A DNA stretch of 64,000 bases from Alphaproteobacteria bacterium. Its GTDB lineage: Bacteria > Pseudomonadota > Alphaproteobacteria > Caulobacterales > Caulobacteraceae. The notes beneath the pieces are model-generated. The model saw nothing but the letters and a program-made list of their open reading frames with translations. It was not told the origin of the DNA and did not search any database. Below are positions 31,566 through 40,752 of the stretch, piece after piece (position 1 is the stretch's first letter; each line of letters starts with the position of its first letter). The DNA lies in the NCBI GenBank assembly GCA_018820275.1, contig JAHJOO010000008.1, positions 1-64,000 on the forward strand. Reading direction: 5' to 3'. The position numbers and the translations under genes were made by a program.

Positions 31566-32033
31566 ATGCGCACCGTCGCCGTCGCCGCCATCGTCGGCCT
31601 GATCTGCACATCCGTGACCGCCGCGGCGCAGGACCCCGTCGGCATGGGCGCGGCCGACGTCGTGGCCGGGCGCAAGGCGGCCATGGCCCTGTCGGGCGCG
31701 GCCATGTCGTCGATGAAGGCCACCCTCGACGCCGGCGGCCCGGTGCGCGGTCAGGCCTTCGCCGCCGGCGGCGTCGCCCGCTGGGGCCAGGCCATCCCCG
31801 GCATGTTCCCCGCCGGCACCGGTCAGGGCGCGCTGGGGTCTGAAGCCACCGACGCGAAGGACGGCATCTGGGCCGACCGCGCCGACTTCGAGGCCAAGGC
31901 CGCGAGCTTCGCCACCGAGGCCGGCAAGCTGGCCGAGCTGGCCCGCGCCGACGACGCCGCCGGCTTCGCCGCGCAGTGGGGCGTGGTGCGCGCGGGCTGC
32001 CAGTCGTGCCATGCGGCCTACAAGGCCGACTGA
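31566..32033 (+). CDS. Cytochrome c' family protein
   Basis: A 155-residue secreted haem protein: signal peptide ending VTAAAQ, then a four-helix bundle with the C-terminal haem motif CQSCHAAYKAD. The haem motif at the C-terminus is the hallmark of cytochrome c'. These proteins bind NO or CO and may protect from nitrosative stress. It ends 6 bp before the convergent YeiH gene. Confidence 0.88.
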   Translation: MRTVAVAAIVGLICTSVTAAAQDPVGMGAADVVAGRKAAMALSGAAMSSMKATLDAGGPVRGQAFAAGGVARWGQAIPGMFPAGTGQGALGSEATDAKDGIWADRADFEAKAASFATEAGKLAELARADDAAGFAAQWGVVRAGCQSCHAAYKAD

Positions 32034-32039
32034 CCGGCC

Positions 32040-33062
32040 TCAGCCGGCCGGCAGGGGCAGGATCAGGATCGCCACAAGCGCCAGCACGCCGATCAGCACG
32101 GCCGACAGCGCCGCCGTCGCCGCCGTGCGCGGCCCGGCGCGGGCCACCGCCCGCGGATCGACGCCCAGGCCCAGCGCCGCCATGGCCGTCAGGGTCAGCA
32201 CGGTGACGACGACCTCCAGCGGCGGCAGGACGACGTCGGGGATCAGGCCCGCGGACCTCAGGCCCATCAGCGCCAGAAAGACCACGACGAACCACGGCGC
32301 GAGATGGTGCAGGGGCGGGCGCCGCCCGGGGGCCTCGCCGCCGAACCGCTCCGGCCCGATCAGCGCCAGGATCAGGCACACCGGGCCCAGCGTCAGCACC
32401 CGCACCAGCTTGACGATCGCGCCCAGCTGGATCGCCGCGGCCCCCGCCGGTGCCGCCGCCGCCAGCACCTGCGGCACGGCATAGACGGTCAGCCCGGCCA
32501 GCGCCCCGGTCTCCAGAGCGTCGAACCCCATCAGGGCGCCGACGACCGGCACCAGCAGCACCACGGCAATGCCCAGCACGGCGGTGAAGCCGATGGCCGC
32601 GGCCACATCCTCGCCCTCGGCGCGGATCACGGGCGCCACGGCGGCGATGGCGGAGTTGCCGCAGATGGCGTTGCCGCAGGCCACCAGCAGGGCCATGGCC
32701 GGCGGCAGGCCCAGCGCCCGGCCGAGGGCGTAGCCGCCGACCAGCGCCAGGGCGACCACCGCCACGATCGCCACCAGAAGCCCGGGGCCCAGCGCCATCA
32801 CCGCCGCCCCGCTGATGGTCGCGCCCAGCAGGGCGACGCCGATCTCCAGCAGGGTCCGGCCGCTGAAGCGGATGCCGGGGCCCCAGGTCTCCGACGGGGT
32901 CCAGACCAGCCTCAGCCCGGCCCCGATCAGGATGGCTAGCACCAGGGCCTCGACCCAGGCCCGGCCCATCATGTCGGCTTCGAGCGTCTGCACGCCGAAC
33001 GCCGCCGCGCCGACGGCCGCGCTCAGCAGCACGCCCGGCACGAGGCGCAGGACGGCCGTCAT
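32040..33062 (-). CDS. YeiH family putative sulfate exporter
   Basis: A 340-residue polytopic protein. The conserved region MALLVACGNAICGNSAIAAVAPVI, with its CGNAICGNSAI signature, is intact, as are ETGALAGLTVYAVPQVLAAA and QLGAIVKLVRV. The family (PF03601) is annotated as sulfate export, though few members are tested. It lies 34 bp downstream of the OPT transporter gene on the same strand. Confidence 0.88.
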   Translation of the reverse strand: MTAVLRLVPGVLLSAAVGAAAFGVQTLEADMMGRAWVEALVLAILIGAGLRLVWTPSETWGPGIRFSGRTLLEIGVALLGATISGAAVMALGPGLLVAIVAVVALALVGGYALGRALGLPPAMALLVACGNAICGNSAIAAVAPVIRAEGEDVAAAIGFTAVLGIAVVLLVPVVGALMGFDALETGALAGLTVYAVPQVLAAAAPAGAAAIQLGAIVKLVRVLTLGPVCLILALIGPERFGGEAPGRRPPLHHLAPWFVVVFLALMGLRSAGLIPDVVLPPLEVVVTVLTLTAMAALGLGVDPRAVARAGPRTAATAALSAVLIGVLALVAILILPLPAG

Positions 33063-33096
33063 CGCGCCCGGAGAGGAAGGGGGCGCGTCAGCCCCC

Positions 33097-35145
33097 TCAC
33101 ACCTTCGCCGAGCGGTTGATGATCCAGCCGTAGAGCAGCACCGTCAGCACCGCGAACACCGCGATCCCCGCCGTCATGGCCGGCCAGGTGTCGGCCAGAC
33201 CCAGCACCGCCGCCCACTCCGCATTGCCGGTGCCAACGATTGTGGCGGCGTTGAACACGCCGAACAGGCTCTCGCCGACGATCAGGCCCGACGCCAGCAG
33301 CACGCCCATCCGCTTGGCCACCGCGCCGTAGGCCTTGCCCGCCACCAGCCGATTGTAGAGGAAGCCGACCACCGCGCCGATCACCAGCATGAAGGTCACC
33401 GCGGCCGGCAGGTAGAAGCCGATGCCCACGGCCAGCGGCGGCAGCTTGATCCTGTTGCCGCTGACCTTCCGCAGCACCTCGTCCAGCACGATGATGACCG
33501 CGCCGATCGCCGCGCCGATGCCGATCAGGTCCCAGCGCAGGTCGCCGGCGATGACGCCGCGCGCCAGGGCCGAGATCAGCGTGGCCTGCGGCGCCGCCAG
33601 CGGCTCGTCGGCGATGCCGGCGGGGCCGCCCTCGAAGCCGAAGGCCGCGTTCAGCTGGTTCAGCACAAAGGGGATGACCAGGGCGCCGGCGACGACGCCG
33701 ACGATCAGGGCCGTCTGCTGGCGCCACGGCGTGGCGGCCACCAGCTGGCCGGTCTTCAGGTCCTGCAGGTTGTCGTTGGCGATGACGGCGACGGCGAAGA
33801 CGATGGCGGTCACGATCAGGGCGAAGGCGACGACGTTGGGGTCGGCCGGCAGGCCGGTGATCCCCAGCACCACCAGCATCAGCAGCGAGGCGATGACGAT
33901 GGCCAGGATGCCGACGCCCGACACCGGGCTGTTCGACGAACCGATCAGGCCGGCCATGTAGCCGCAGATGGCCGCGACCGCGAAGCCGATGACCACGACG
34001 TAGATCAGGCCGCCGACGACCAGCAGCGGCGCCGCCGACCCCAGCCCCATGCCGTTGGCGACGAACGCCAGCAGCACGCCGATGCCGCCCAGCGACAGCA
34101 GCGACAGGATCGCCACGCGCGTGATCGGAATGTCCTGCTCGGTGACGTCCAGCACCTCGCCCGCATTGCGGCGACGGTTGGCCGCCAGCGCCGAGGTCAC
34201 GCCGCCGATCAGGGGACCGGCCAGCTTGATCAGGGTCCAGATCGCGGCCACGCCGATGACGCCCGCGCCCATGAAGCGCACCTCGCGCGACCACACCGTG
34301 CCGGCCAGTTCCTCGGCACCGGCACCCGGCTCCAGCGTGGTGGCGATCGACGGGATGCCGTTGGCGGTCAGCCAGGCGATGGTGTCGGGGCTGGTCAGGA
34401 TCGGCACCGCGATCAGCCAGGCCAGCGCCAGGCCGAACAGCTGGGCCAGACCCACCGCCAGACCGATCAGGTGGCCGGCGCCCAGCAGCGCGAACTGCAT
34501 GCCCACGCCGACGCCCGTTGCGCCGCCGCCCAGCGAGGCCGGCAGGCTGACGAACCGCGTCGCCTCGCCCGCGAAGGCCCGGGCCGCCGCGCCGAGGGCA
34601 TAGGCAGCCGAGACGATCGCGCCCCAGATCACCACCCACAGGCCCGACCTGTTCTCGCGCACCGCGCTCTCGGTCTGGTCCACACCCGGCGAGCCGACCT
34701 TCAGCACCTCGGCCGCGGCCACGCCTTCCGGATAGGGAAGGCCGCCGTTGACCACCAGCGCGCGGCGCAGCGGAATGGAGAAGGTCACGCCCAGCACGCC
34801 GCCGAGGACGCAGATCATCACCGACTCCCAGAACGGGAACTCCAGCCACCAGCCGACCATGACGAGGCCGGGCAGGACGAAGATGATCGAGCTCATGGCC
34901 CCGCCGACCGAGGCAACGGTCTGAACGGTCATGTTCTCCCAGATGGTCGAGCCGCGCAGCGCGCGCAGCACGGCCATGGAGATGACCGCCGCCGGAATGG
35001 CCGAGGCGAAGGTCAGGCCCACCTGCAGGCCCAGATAGGTGTTGGCGGCGGTGAAGATCACCGCCAGCAGGCAGCCCAGAACCAGCGCGCGCAGCGTCAG
35101 TTCGATGCGGCGCCCGCCCCCGGCGGGGCTCGGCACGTCGGTCAT
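33097..35145 (-). CDS. OPT family oligopeptide transporter
   Basis: A 682-residue transporter with about 14 to 16 membrane spans. The family opening ELTLRALVLGCLLAVIFTAANTYLGLQVGLTFASAIPAAV is clear, and GGLPYPEGVAAAEVLKVG is a conserved loop. OPT transporters use proton gradients to import peptides or metal chelates; bacterial substrates are mostly unknown. It probably starts a minus-strand transcript ending with the YeiH gene. Confidence 0.9.
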   Translation of the reverse strand: MTDVPSPAGGGRRIELTLRALVLGCLLAVIFTAANTYLGLQVGLTFASAIPAAVISMAVLRALRGSTIWENMTVQTVASVGGAMSSIIFVLPGLVMVGWWLEFPFWESVMICVLGGVLGVTFSIPLRRALVVNGGLPYPEGVAAAEVLKVGSPGVDQTESAVRENRSGLWVVIWGAIVSAAYALGAAARAFAGEATRFVSLPASLGGGATGVGVGMQFALLGAGHLIGLAVGLAQLFGLALAWLIAVPILTSPDTIAWLTANGIPSIATTLEPGAGAEELAGTVWSREVRFMGAGVIGVAAIWTLIKLAGPLIGGVTSALAANRRRNAGEVLDVTEQDIPITRVAILSLLSLGGIGVLLAFVANGMGLGSAAPLLVVGGLIYVVVIGFAVAAICGYMAGLIGSSNSPVSGVGILAIVIASLLMLVVLGITGLPADPNVVAFALIVTAIVFAVAVIANDNLQDLKTGQLVAATPWRQQTALIVGVVAGALVIPFVLNQLNAAFGFEGGPAGIADEPLAAPQATLISALARGVIAGDLRWDLIGIGAAIGAVIIVLDEVLRKVSGNRIKLPPLAVGIGFYLPAAVTFMLVIGAVVGFLYNRLVAGKAYGAVAKRMGVLLASGLIVGESLFGVFNAATIVGTGNAEWAAVLGLADTWPAMTAGIAVFAVLTVLLYGWIINRSAKV

Positions 35146-35199
35146 TGTGGAATTCCCTCTCCCAATCGGCGGGAGGTAACCAAGTCCGGACGACTTCGT

Positions 35200-36765
35200 C
35201 TACGGACAATCCGGCGGACGCAGACCCGGCCGGGCCCGGTCGATCCGGAACAGCCAGAGCGTCCGGGTCTCGCCCGGTCCGGTCGCGACCTCGCGCGGCC
35301 CCAGCGCGACCGCCCCCTCCCCCGCGGCCGCGACGCGGGCGGGGTCTGCACAGCCGGCGACGACCAGCAGCGGGCCCGACTCCCGGCCGGTCACGGGCGC
35401 GCTCATCTGGAAATGGTCGTCGGGCACGCCGCCGGGCCCCGGCCAGGCCAGAACGGGCAGGGCGTCGGCGCGCAGGTGATAGGTCAGCGCCGCCGCGTCC
35501 CGGCGCCGCTCGGTCACCACCGCCACCGCGCCCTCGGCCCGCGCGGCGTCGGCCACGGCGCGCGCCGTCGTCTCCCATCCCAGGGTCACCGCATAGGGCG
35601 CCTGCCCCGCGAGCGACAGCCGGGCGGCATGGGCGTCGGCCCAGAACAGGAGCCCCTGCACCGCCGCGCCGAGGGCCAGTCCCCCCGCCAGCCAGCCGCG
35701 CCGCCCGCGCGCCAGCAGATGGGCCGTCCCCAGCACGAACGTGGCGATCAGCGCCGTCGCGGCCCAGTTCCCGTGCGCCCGGGTCACCAGGGCGACCCCG
35801 GCGACGGCGAGGAAGATCGGCAGGCTGAAAGCCAGCAGCAGCCGCGTCTCGGCCGTGCGGGGCCTGACCGCCGCGAGGATCAGCCCCGTCAGGATCACGG
35901 GCCCGGCGAGGGCGAACTGGGCGGCGAGGAACTCCAGCGCGTCGCCCACCCCGAGGCTGAGCCCGCCCCCGGACGCATTGGCGGCCGTGTGCCGCACCGT
36001 GGCCCCGCCGTGATCGAGGTTCCACAGCAGGTTGGGGACCAGGGCGACGAGGCCGGCGACCAGCGCCGCCACGACGACGGGCCGTCTCAGCGCAGCCCGG
36101 CTGGCGGGGTCCGCGGCCGCCGCCACCAGAACGCAGCCGTAGAAATAGAGCATGGCGTATTTCGACAGCAGGCCCAGCCCCAGCGCCGCCGCCAGCAGCC
36201 CGGCCCAGGCGACGCCGCCCCCCGCCCTCAGCCGCACCCAGGCCAGCAGGGCCAGGGCCCAGAACAGCAGAAGCGGCACATCGGTCGACAGGATGCGCGC
36301 CGAGAACACCGCGCCCGGCGCCAGCAGGGCGGCCCAGCCGGCCCAGACGCCGACCCGCGTCCCGAACAGGGCGGCGGCGATGCCGAAGGTCGCCAGAGCG
36401 GTCCCCGCCCACAGCAGCGGCGCCGGCGACCGCACGCAGGCCGCGCCGGACCCGCAGACCGGCTCGACCAGGGCGATCAGCCAGGCCACCATCGGCGGCT
36501 TCGAGAAATAGCCCCAGGCCGGATCCCGGGCCCAGGCCCAGTACTGGGCCTCGTCGTAGTGGAGGCCGGCCTCCGACGTCCAGAGCAGGGCCAGCCGCGC
36601 GACCGTCAGGGCCGCGGCGACCGCCAGGAACAGGGCGACCGCCCGCGCCCCCTCCCGCCCCTCGTGCGACGACAGGGGGTTCAGCCCGCCGTCTCCGCGC
36701 GCGCCGCGCGCAGCGCCAGGGCGCGCCGCCGGGCCGGCGCCGGCGCTTCGACCATGACCCGCCAC
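35200..36765 (-). CDS. ArnT-like glycosyltransferase family 39 protein
   Basis: A polytopic glycosyltransferase of about 520 residues. The family acidic motif is in the first periplasmic loop (HYDEAQYWAWARDP), followed by FSKPPMVAWLIALVEPVCG and repeated hydrophobic spans, and a soluble C-terminal domain. ArnT-type enzymes move a lipid-linked sugar to lipid A or other acceptors. The start is unclear: no ATG exists, only GTGs at 36798 or 36765, both well inside the upstream PAP2 gene, or a CTG overlapping the PAP2 stop. The pairing with a PAP2 phosphatase suggests lipid A or lipid-carrier modification. Confidence 0.8.
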   Translation of the reverse strand: MAGHGRSAGAGPAARPGAARGARGDGGLNPLSSHEGREGARAVALFLAVAAALTVARLALLWTSEAGLHYDEAQYWAWARDPAWGYFSKPPMVAWLIALVEPVCGSGAACVRSPAPLLWAGTALATFGIAAALFGTRVGVWAGWAALLAPGAVFSARILSTDVPLLLFWALALLAWVRLRAGGGVAWAGLLAAALGLGLLSKYAMLYFYGCVLVAAAADPASRAALRRPVVVAALVAGLVALVPNLLWNLDHGGATVRHTAANASGGGLSLGVGDALEFLAAQFALAGPVILTGLILAAVRPRTAETRLLLAFSLPIFLAVAGVALVTRAHGNWAATALIATFVLGTAHLLARGRRGWLAGGLALGAAVQGLLFWADAHAARLSLAGQAPYAVTLGWETTARAVADAARAEGAVAVVTERRRDAAALTYHLRADALPVLAWPGPGGVPDDHFQMSAPVTGRESGPLLVVAGCADPARVAAAGEGAVALGPREVATGPGETRTLWLFRIDRARPGLRPPDCP

Positions 36766-37502
36766 AGGACGCCCAGCACCAGGGCCGTCAGCGACCACGA
36801 CAGAAGGATGTCCGAGGCGAAATGGCCGCCGAACGCCAGCCGGTTCAGCGACAGGGCCGCCGCGTAGACCACGACCGGCCCCAGCAGCCAGCGCCGCACC
36901 GCGGCGGGCAGCATGACCACGGCGGCCACGGTCCAGGCCGCCGAGGCCGCCTCACCCGAGACGAAGGAACAGTTGGCGTCGCACCAGTCGCTGATCTGCC
37001 AGACCGGGACATAGGGGGCGTCGCCGCCGAAGGCCTCCAGATGCACCGGACGCGGCCGGCCCCACAGGCCCTTCAGCACGCCGTTGACCAGAAGCCCGGG
37101 CCCCAGCGCCAGCCCCGCCAGCAGGAACCAGCCCTTGCGCGCCGTGCGCGAGGTGAAGGGCCGCCCTTCCATGGCCCGCTTGACCAGGGCGCCCAGCACG
37201 CCCAGCAGGGCCAGCCCCATGACCCAGGTCGAGCTCTTGCGCAGGGCCCGCAGCACCGGCTCCTGCGACAGGGGAAATCCGCCGGCTTCGTGGAAGGCGG
37301 CGCTGACGGCCAGATCCACGGAGGGAACCAGCAGGAAGTACAGCGTCAGAAGAAAGGTCGCGGCCAGCGCCACGATGGCGGGCTCCTCGACGCGGGCGCC
37401 GGCGGCGGCGGCCAGCCGCACGCGGGCCCAGGCCCGTCTGACCGCGCGGCGCGGGCGCTCGCTCCAGGGCGCGTCGGTGAAATCGGGATGTCCGGCCGTC
37501 AT
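36681..37502 (-). CDS. PAP2 family phosphatase
   Basis: A 273-residue membrane protein with the three acid phosphatase motifs: KGLWGRPRP (KX6RP type), FVSGEAASA, and SLNRLAFGGHFASD. The second motif carries SGE where many have PSGH, as in lipid A phosphatase relatives. It begins at ATG 37502 after a GGGGGAGA ribosome site. The GT39 gene directly follows. A region with repeated candidate LytTR sites lies upstream. Confidence 0.87.
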   Translation of the reverse strand: MTAGHPDFTDAPWSERPRRAVRRAWARVRLAAAAGARVEEPAIVALAATFLLTLYFLLVPSVDLAVSAAFHEAGGFPLSQEPVLRALRKSSTWVMGLALLGVLGALVKRAMEGRPFTSRTARKGWFLLAGLALGPGLLVNGVLKGLWGRPRPVHLEAFGGDAPYVPVWQISDWCDANCSFVSGEAASAAWTVAAVVMLPAAVRRWLLGPVVVYAAALSLNRLAFGGHFASDILLSWSLTALVLGVLWRVMVEAPAPARRRALALRAARAETAG

Positions 37503-37846
37503 GTCTCCCCCAGGGCGGCGTCCGCCCGACATGCCTGACTCGCTTGGCGCCAAGGTCACGGTTCGGCGTCGTCCGCGTGGCGGTTCGGCGGCAGTACGGT
37601 TGCGCCTCGTCCCGGATCGGACGGTTCGGCGCGGGCGGCCTTGGGCGGCCCCGGGGAAACGGGGCGTCATGCGTCGGGACTCATGGGAACCGGGGTCCGG
37701 CTGGCTGGCGGAAGGCCGGACTGATGGCCGTCCCCGGGGAGGCCCGCCAACGCCTATGCACGAACGGTCGCGGCGCGTGCACGAACGGCGTCGCCGCCGC
37801 GAAGCCGACGCGTGTCAGGGATCGGGCGAAGGGGCGACGCCGCGCG
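37503..37846. promoter_or_regulatory. Non-coding region with two arrays of direct repeats
   Basis: This 344-bp gap holds no credible gene. It has two perfect 11-bp copies of TGCACGAACGG at 37757 and 37778, a 21-bp period. Nearer the PAP2 start are three copies of CGGTTCGGCG (37559, 37581, 37622) and a related CGGTTGCGCC at 37597. Read on the minus strand, the first pair gives ACCGTTCGT, which fits the LytTR consensus, and GCCGTTCGT. A LytTR regulator gene ends just beyond. The region is a candidate control site for the PAP2/GT39 genes. Confidence 0.6.
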
Positions 37847-38668
37847 TCAGACCCCCGCGGGCGCCGCCTCTCCGGTCAGGACGGACGTGACCTCGCCGCG
37901 CCGGCTTCTGGCGACGGGCAGGGCGACGCCGTTGACCAGTTCGATCTTCATCCGGCCGCCCTCGCGCGACACCCCGGCGACGAACCGCGGATCGATCCAG
38001 TGCGACCTGTGAACCCGCAGCCCGGCGTCCGGCCCCAGCTGCGCCAGCGCCTCGCCGAAGCCCTGCAGAATGAGCGCGTCACCCAGGGTCGTGTGGACGC
38101 GCAGGTAATGGAGTTCCGCACTGAGCGCGATCAGCTGGCCGCGCCGCGCCGCCGGCAGTCGCCTCATGAAGTCGGGCTCGTGGCTGCCGGACCCGGACGG
38201 GGTCGAGGTCGACGGCGCCGGAGCGTCGGGCGACAGTCGGAGGAACCGCACGGCGTTGAGGCCCAGCCACACCAGCGTCACGGGCGGCGCGAGGGCGATC
38301 CACTCCTCCAGCACCGCGGCGAGGGTCCAGCTGCCGTCCTCGGCGGGATCGAGGGGTGCCACCATGAGGTGATCCAGCCCGAGGGCGAGCGGCGTCACCA
38401 GCGTCGACGCGGCCAGGCCCGCGGCCGCGATCGAGAGCCAGGGGTTCTCCCGCGGCGCCAGATGGCGGGAAATCACGACCTGACACGCCTGGGCCAGCGC
38501 CAGCGTTGCGAACACGTGCAGGGCCCAGAAGACGATCAGGGCCGGCAGGCCCAGCACGTCCGTCGGCGCGGGCTCCATAAAGACGAACAGCACGGTCAGG
38601 CCCACGCCCGCCGCGCCCAGAAAGCCGGGCCAGGTGCGTTGCGGGTCGAGGCGTTCGAGCCAGGTCAT
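37847..38668 (-). CDS. Membrane-anchored LytTR DNA-binding regulator
   Basis: A 273-residue protein. Four hydrophobic segments (for example GFLGAAGVGLTVLFVF, WALHVFATLALAQACQVVI and LAPPVTLVWLGLNAV) precede a Ser/Pro-rich linker and a LytTR domain (about residues 175-270) containing LHYLRVHTTLGDALI and LRVHRSHWIDPRFVAGV. These fusions couple membrane signals to DNA binding and lack a receiver domain. The start ATG is 38668. The nearby 21-bp-period direct repeats fit the domain's known preference for tandem sites. Confidence 0.88.
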   Translation of the reverse strand: MTWLERLDPQRTWPGFLGAAGVGLTVLFVFMEPAPTDVLGLPALIVFWALHVFATLALAQACQVVISRHLAPRENPWLSIAAAGLAASTLVTPLALGLDHLMVAPLDPAEDGSWTLAAVLEEWIALAPPVTLVWLGLNAVRFLRLSPDAPAPSTSTPSGSGSHEPDFMRRLPAARRGQLIALSAELHYLRVHTTLGDALILQGFGEALAQLGPDAGLRVHRSHWIDPRFVAGVSREGGRMKIELVNGVALPVARSRRGEVTSVLTGEAAPAGV

Positions 38669-38821
38669 GGCCGAGACATAGCATCGCGTCGCCGGGGCCC
38701 GTCCACGGGCGGGCCCGCGACCGACGGCCGCGCCCGCGTCCACCCGGGGCGACCTTTCCGTCTGGCCGCGCGCCGAGGGTCTGCTACTGACCGCGCTTCG
38801 CTTTCCGACCAGGCGCCGCCC

Positions 38822-39685
38822 ATGCCCGAGCTTCCCGAAGTCGAGACCGTCCGGCGCGGACTGGAACCCGTGCTGGCCGGCGCGCGGCTGTCGGCGGTGC
38901 GGGTCAACCGGCCCGACCTGCGCTTCCCCTTCCCCGACCGCTTCGCCGCGCGGCTGGACGGCGCCCGGGTCGAGCGGGTGCTGCGCCGGGCCAAGTATCT
39001 GCTGATGCCCCTGTCCACCGGCGAGACCTGGGTCACCCACCTGGGCATGACCGGCCGCTTCACCCTGGACGGGCAGCAACTGGGCGAGTTCGAGGAGCCC
39101 GCCCCCATCGCCGGCAAGCACGAACACCTCAGCCTGTGCGCCGACGCCGGTTCGGGCCGCACCCGCATCGGATTCGCCGACGCCCGCCGCTTCGGCTTCA
39201 TGGGCCTGATCCCCGATAATCAGGTCGACGCCCATCCGTGGTTCGCCGGTCTGGGCCCCGAGCCGCTGGGCAACGCCTTCTCCGCCGACCACCTGAAGGC
39301 CGCATTCCGGGGCAAGGCCCAGAACATCAAGGTGTCGCTGCTGGATCAGCGCATCGTCTCGGGCCTCGGCAATATCTACGTCTGCGAGGCCCTGTGGCGC
39401 GCCCGCATCTCGCCCCGGCTGGCGGCGGGCAAGGTGTCCGGGCCCCGGCTGGAGGCGCTCACCGCGGCCATCCGCGACGTGCTGAACGAAGCCATCGAGG
39501 CCGGTGGCTCGACGCTGCGCGACTTCGCCAACGCCGACGGCGGCCAAGGCTATTTCCAGCACCGCTTCGACGTCTATGGCCGCGAGGGCGAACCCTGCCG
39601 CCGCGTCGACGGCCATCCCGTCATCCGCCGCATCGTCCAGGGCGGGCGGTCGACATTCTTCTGTCCGGAGTGCCAGAAGCGATGA
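38822..39685 (+). CDS. mutM: Formamidopyrimidine-DNA glycosylase
   Basis: A 287-residue DNA repair enzyme. The catalytic N-terminus PELPEVE follows Met1, the H2TH region is present (QRIVSGLGNIYVCEALW), and the C-terminal zinc finger is complete (CRRV...FCPECQ, four Cys). It excises 8-oxoguanine and opens the abasic site. It lies upstream of the rpsT-dnaA region, as in Caulobacter. The stop overlaps the DUF1697 start (ATGA). Confidence 0.95.
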   Translation: MPELPEVETVRRGLEPVLAGARLSAVRVNRPDLRFPFPDRFAARLDGARVERVLRRAKYLLMPLSTGETWVTHLGMTGRFTLDGQQLGEFEEPAPIAGKHEHLSLCADAGSGRTRIGFADARRFGFMGLIPDNQVDAHPWFAGLGPEPLGNAFSADHLKAAFRGKAQNIKVSLLDQRIVSGLGNIYVCEALWRARISPRLAAGKVSGPRLEALTAAIRDVLNEAIEAGGSTLRDFANADGGQGYFQHRFDVYGREGEPCRRVDGHPVIRRIVQGGRSTFFCPECQKR

Positions 39686-40227
39686 CCGACCACCGGATCA
39701 TCCTGTTCCGCGGCATGAACACCGGCGGCGTCCGCGCGCCGGTGGCCGACCAGCGCGCCATGGCGGAGAAGATGGGGCTGAAGAACCCGCGCACCCTGCT
39801 GGCCAGCGGCAATCTGGTGGTCGAAAGCGACCGCGATCCGGCCGCGCTCGAGGCGGAGATCGAGGCGGCGATGCAGGCAACCTTCGGCCTGAAGATCACC
39901 GCCATGGTCCGCACCGCCGACCAGTGGGCCGCCCTCATCGCCGCCTGCCCCTTCTCCGCCGAGGCCGCCGCGCACCCGTCAAAGACCCTGCTCATGGTCA
40001 TGAAGGACGGTGCGAAGGACGACGCGCTCGAGGCCCTGCGCGGCTTCGCCGTCGGCGACGAGCGGGCGGAGGCCACGCCCGGCACCCTGTGGTTCTTCCA
40101 CCCCGACGGCATCGGCCAGTCGAAAATGGCCGAGAAGGCCGCGCAGGTCCGCCTGACCGGCATGGGCACGGCCCGGAACTGGAACACGGTGCTGAAGCTG
40201 GCGGCGATGGTGGGAGTGACGACGTGA
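39682..40227 (+). CDS. DUF1697 family protein
   Basis: A 181-residue soluble protein. IILFRGMNTGGVRAPVADQRAM and NPRTLLASGNLVVES are the characteristic N-terminal halves of DUF1697, and the C-terminal TGMGTARNWNTVLKL is the conserved end. Function unknown; structures suggest an alpha-beta fold. It overlaps mutM and the next membrane protein gene (GTGA), so the three are translationally linked. Confidence 0.87.
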   Translation: MTDHRIILFRGMNTGGVRAPVADQRAMAEKMGLKNPRTLLASGNLVVESDRDPAALEAEIEAAMQATFGLKITAMVRTADQWAALIAACPFSAEAAAHPSKTLLMVMKDGAKDDALEALRGFAVGDERAEATPGTLWFFHPDGIGQSKMAEKAAQVRLTGMGTARNWNTVLKLAAMVGVTT

Positions 40228-40667
40228 GAAAAATCCACCTCTGGATCAGCCTGCTGGTCGGGACCGGCGTCTGGGGCGCCTATTTCGCGCACTTCGCCCA
40301 GGCCGTGCGGGCCGACGACCTGTCGGGCCTGATCTGGTGGTTTCTCGGCGCGCTGATCGCGGCCGTCGCGCTGGAGGCGGGGGCGACGTCGACCGTGGCC
40401 TGGCTGTTCCGCAAGCGGGCGCGCAACCTCGACGACGGGCCCAGCCTGAACGCGGCGCTGAAGGCCGGTCACGTGGCCCTGATGGCGCTGATCGTCATGC
40501 TTCTGACCGCGGCCGCGGCCCTGGCCCTGGCCTCGCGGTTCGGCTGGAGCCTGGACCTGTCGACGGCGCGGGCCCAAGCGGTGGCGGCCAACCTGCTGCT
40601 GGGCATGGTGGTGCTGGCCGAACTGATCCGCGCCGCCTTCACCCTGATGCTGCTGCCGCGTCGGTGA
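40224..40667 (+). CDS. Small membrane protein of unknown function
   Basis: A 147-residue ORF starting at GTG 40224, overlapping the DUF1697 stop. Four hydrophobic segments are seen, for example ISLLVGTGVWGAYFAHFA, FLGALIAAVALEAGATSTVAWLF, LMALIVMLLTAAAALALA and NLLLGMVVLAELIRAA. I recognise no family. It is cotranscribed with mutM and DUF1697 by position only. Confidence 0.65.
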   Translation: MRKIHLWISLLVGTGVWGAYFAHFAQAVRADDLSGLIWWFLGALIAAVALEAGATSTVAWLFRKRARNLDDGPSLNAALKAGHVALMALIVMLLTAAAALALASRFGWSLDLSTARAQAVAANLLLGMVVLAELIRAAFTLMLLPRR

Positions 40668-40716
40668 TTGCGACCGCCTTCGTCGCACGCGCGTGGCAGA
40701 CTGCCCGGATCGACGA

Positions 40717-40752
40717 ATGTGCACTATGTGCACTCGAAAAATCGGAGTGCAC

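Noticed and set aside
32815-36867. Plus-strand ORF of 1350 aa (and the 969-aa ORF at 15459..18368)
   Set aside because: These are long open frames antisense to real genes (OPT transporter, GT39, podJ), kept open by GC-rich third positions. Their translations are Gly/Arg/Gln/His-rich without domains.
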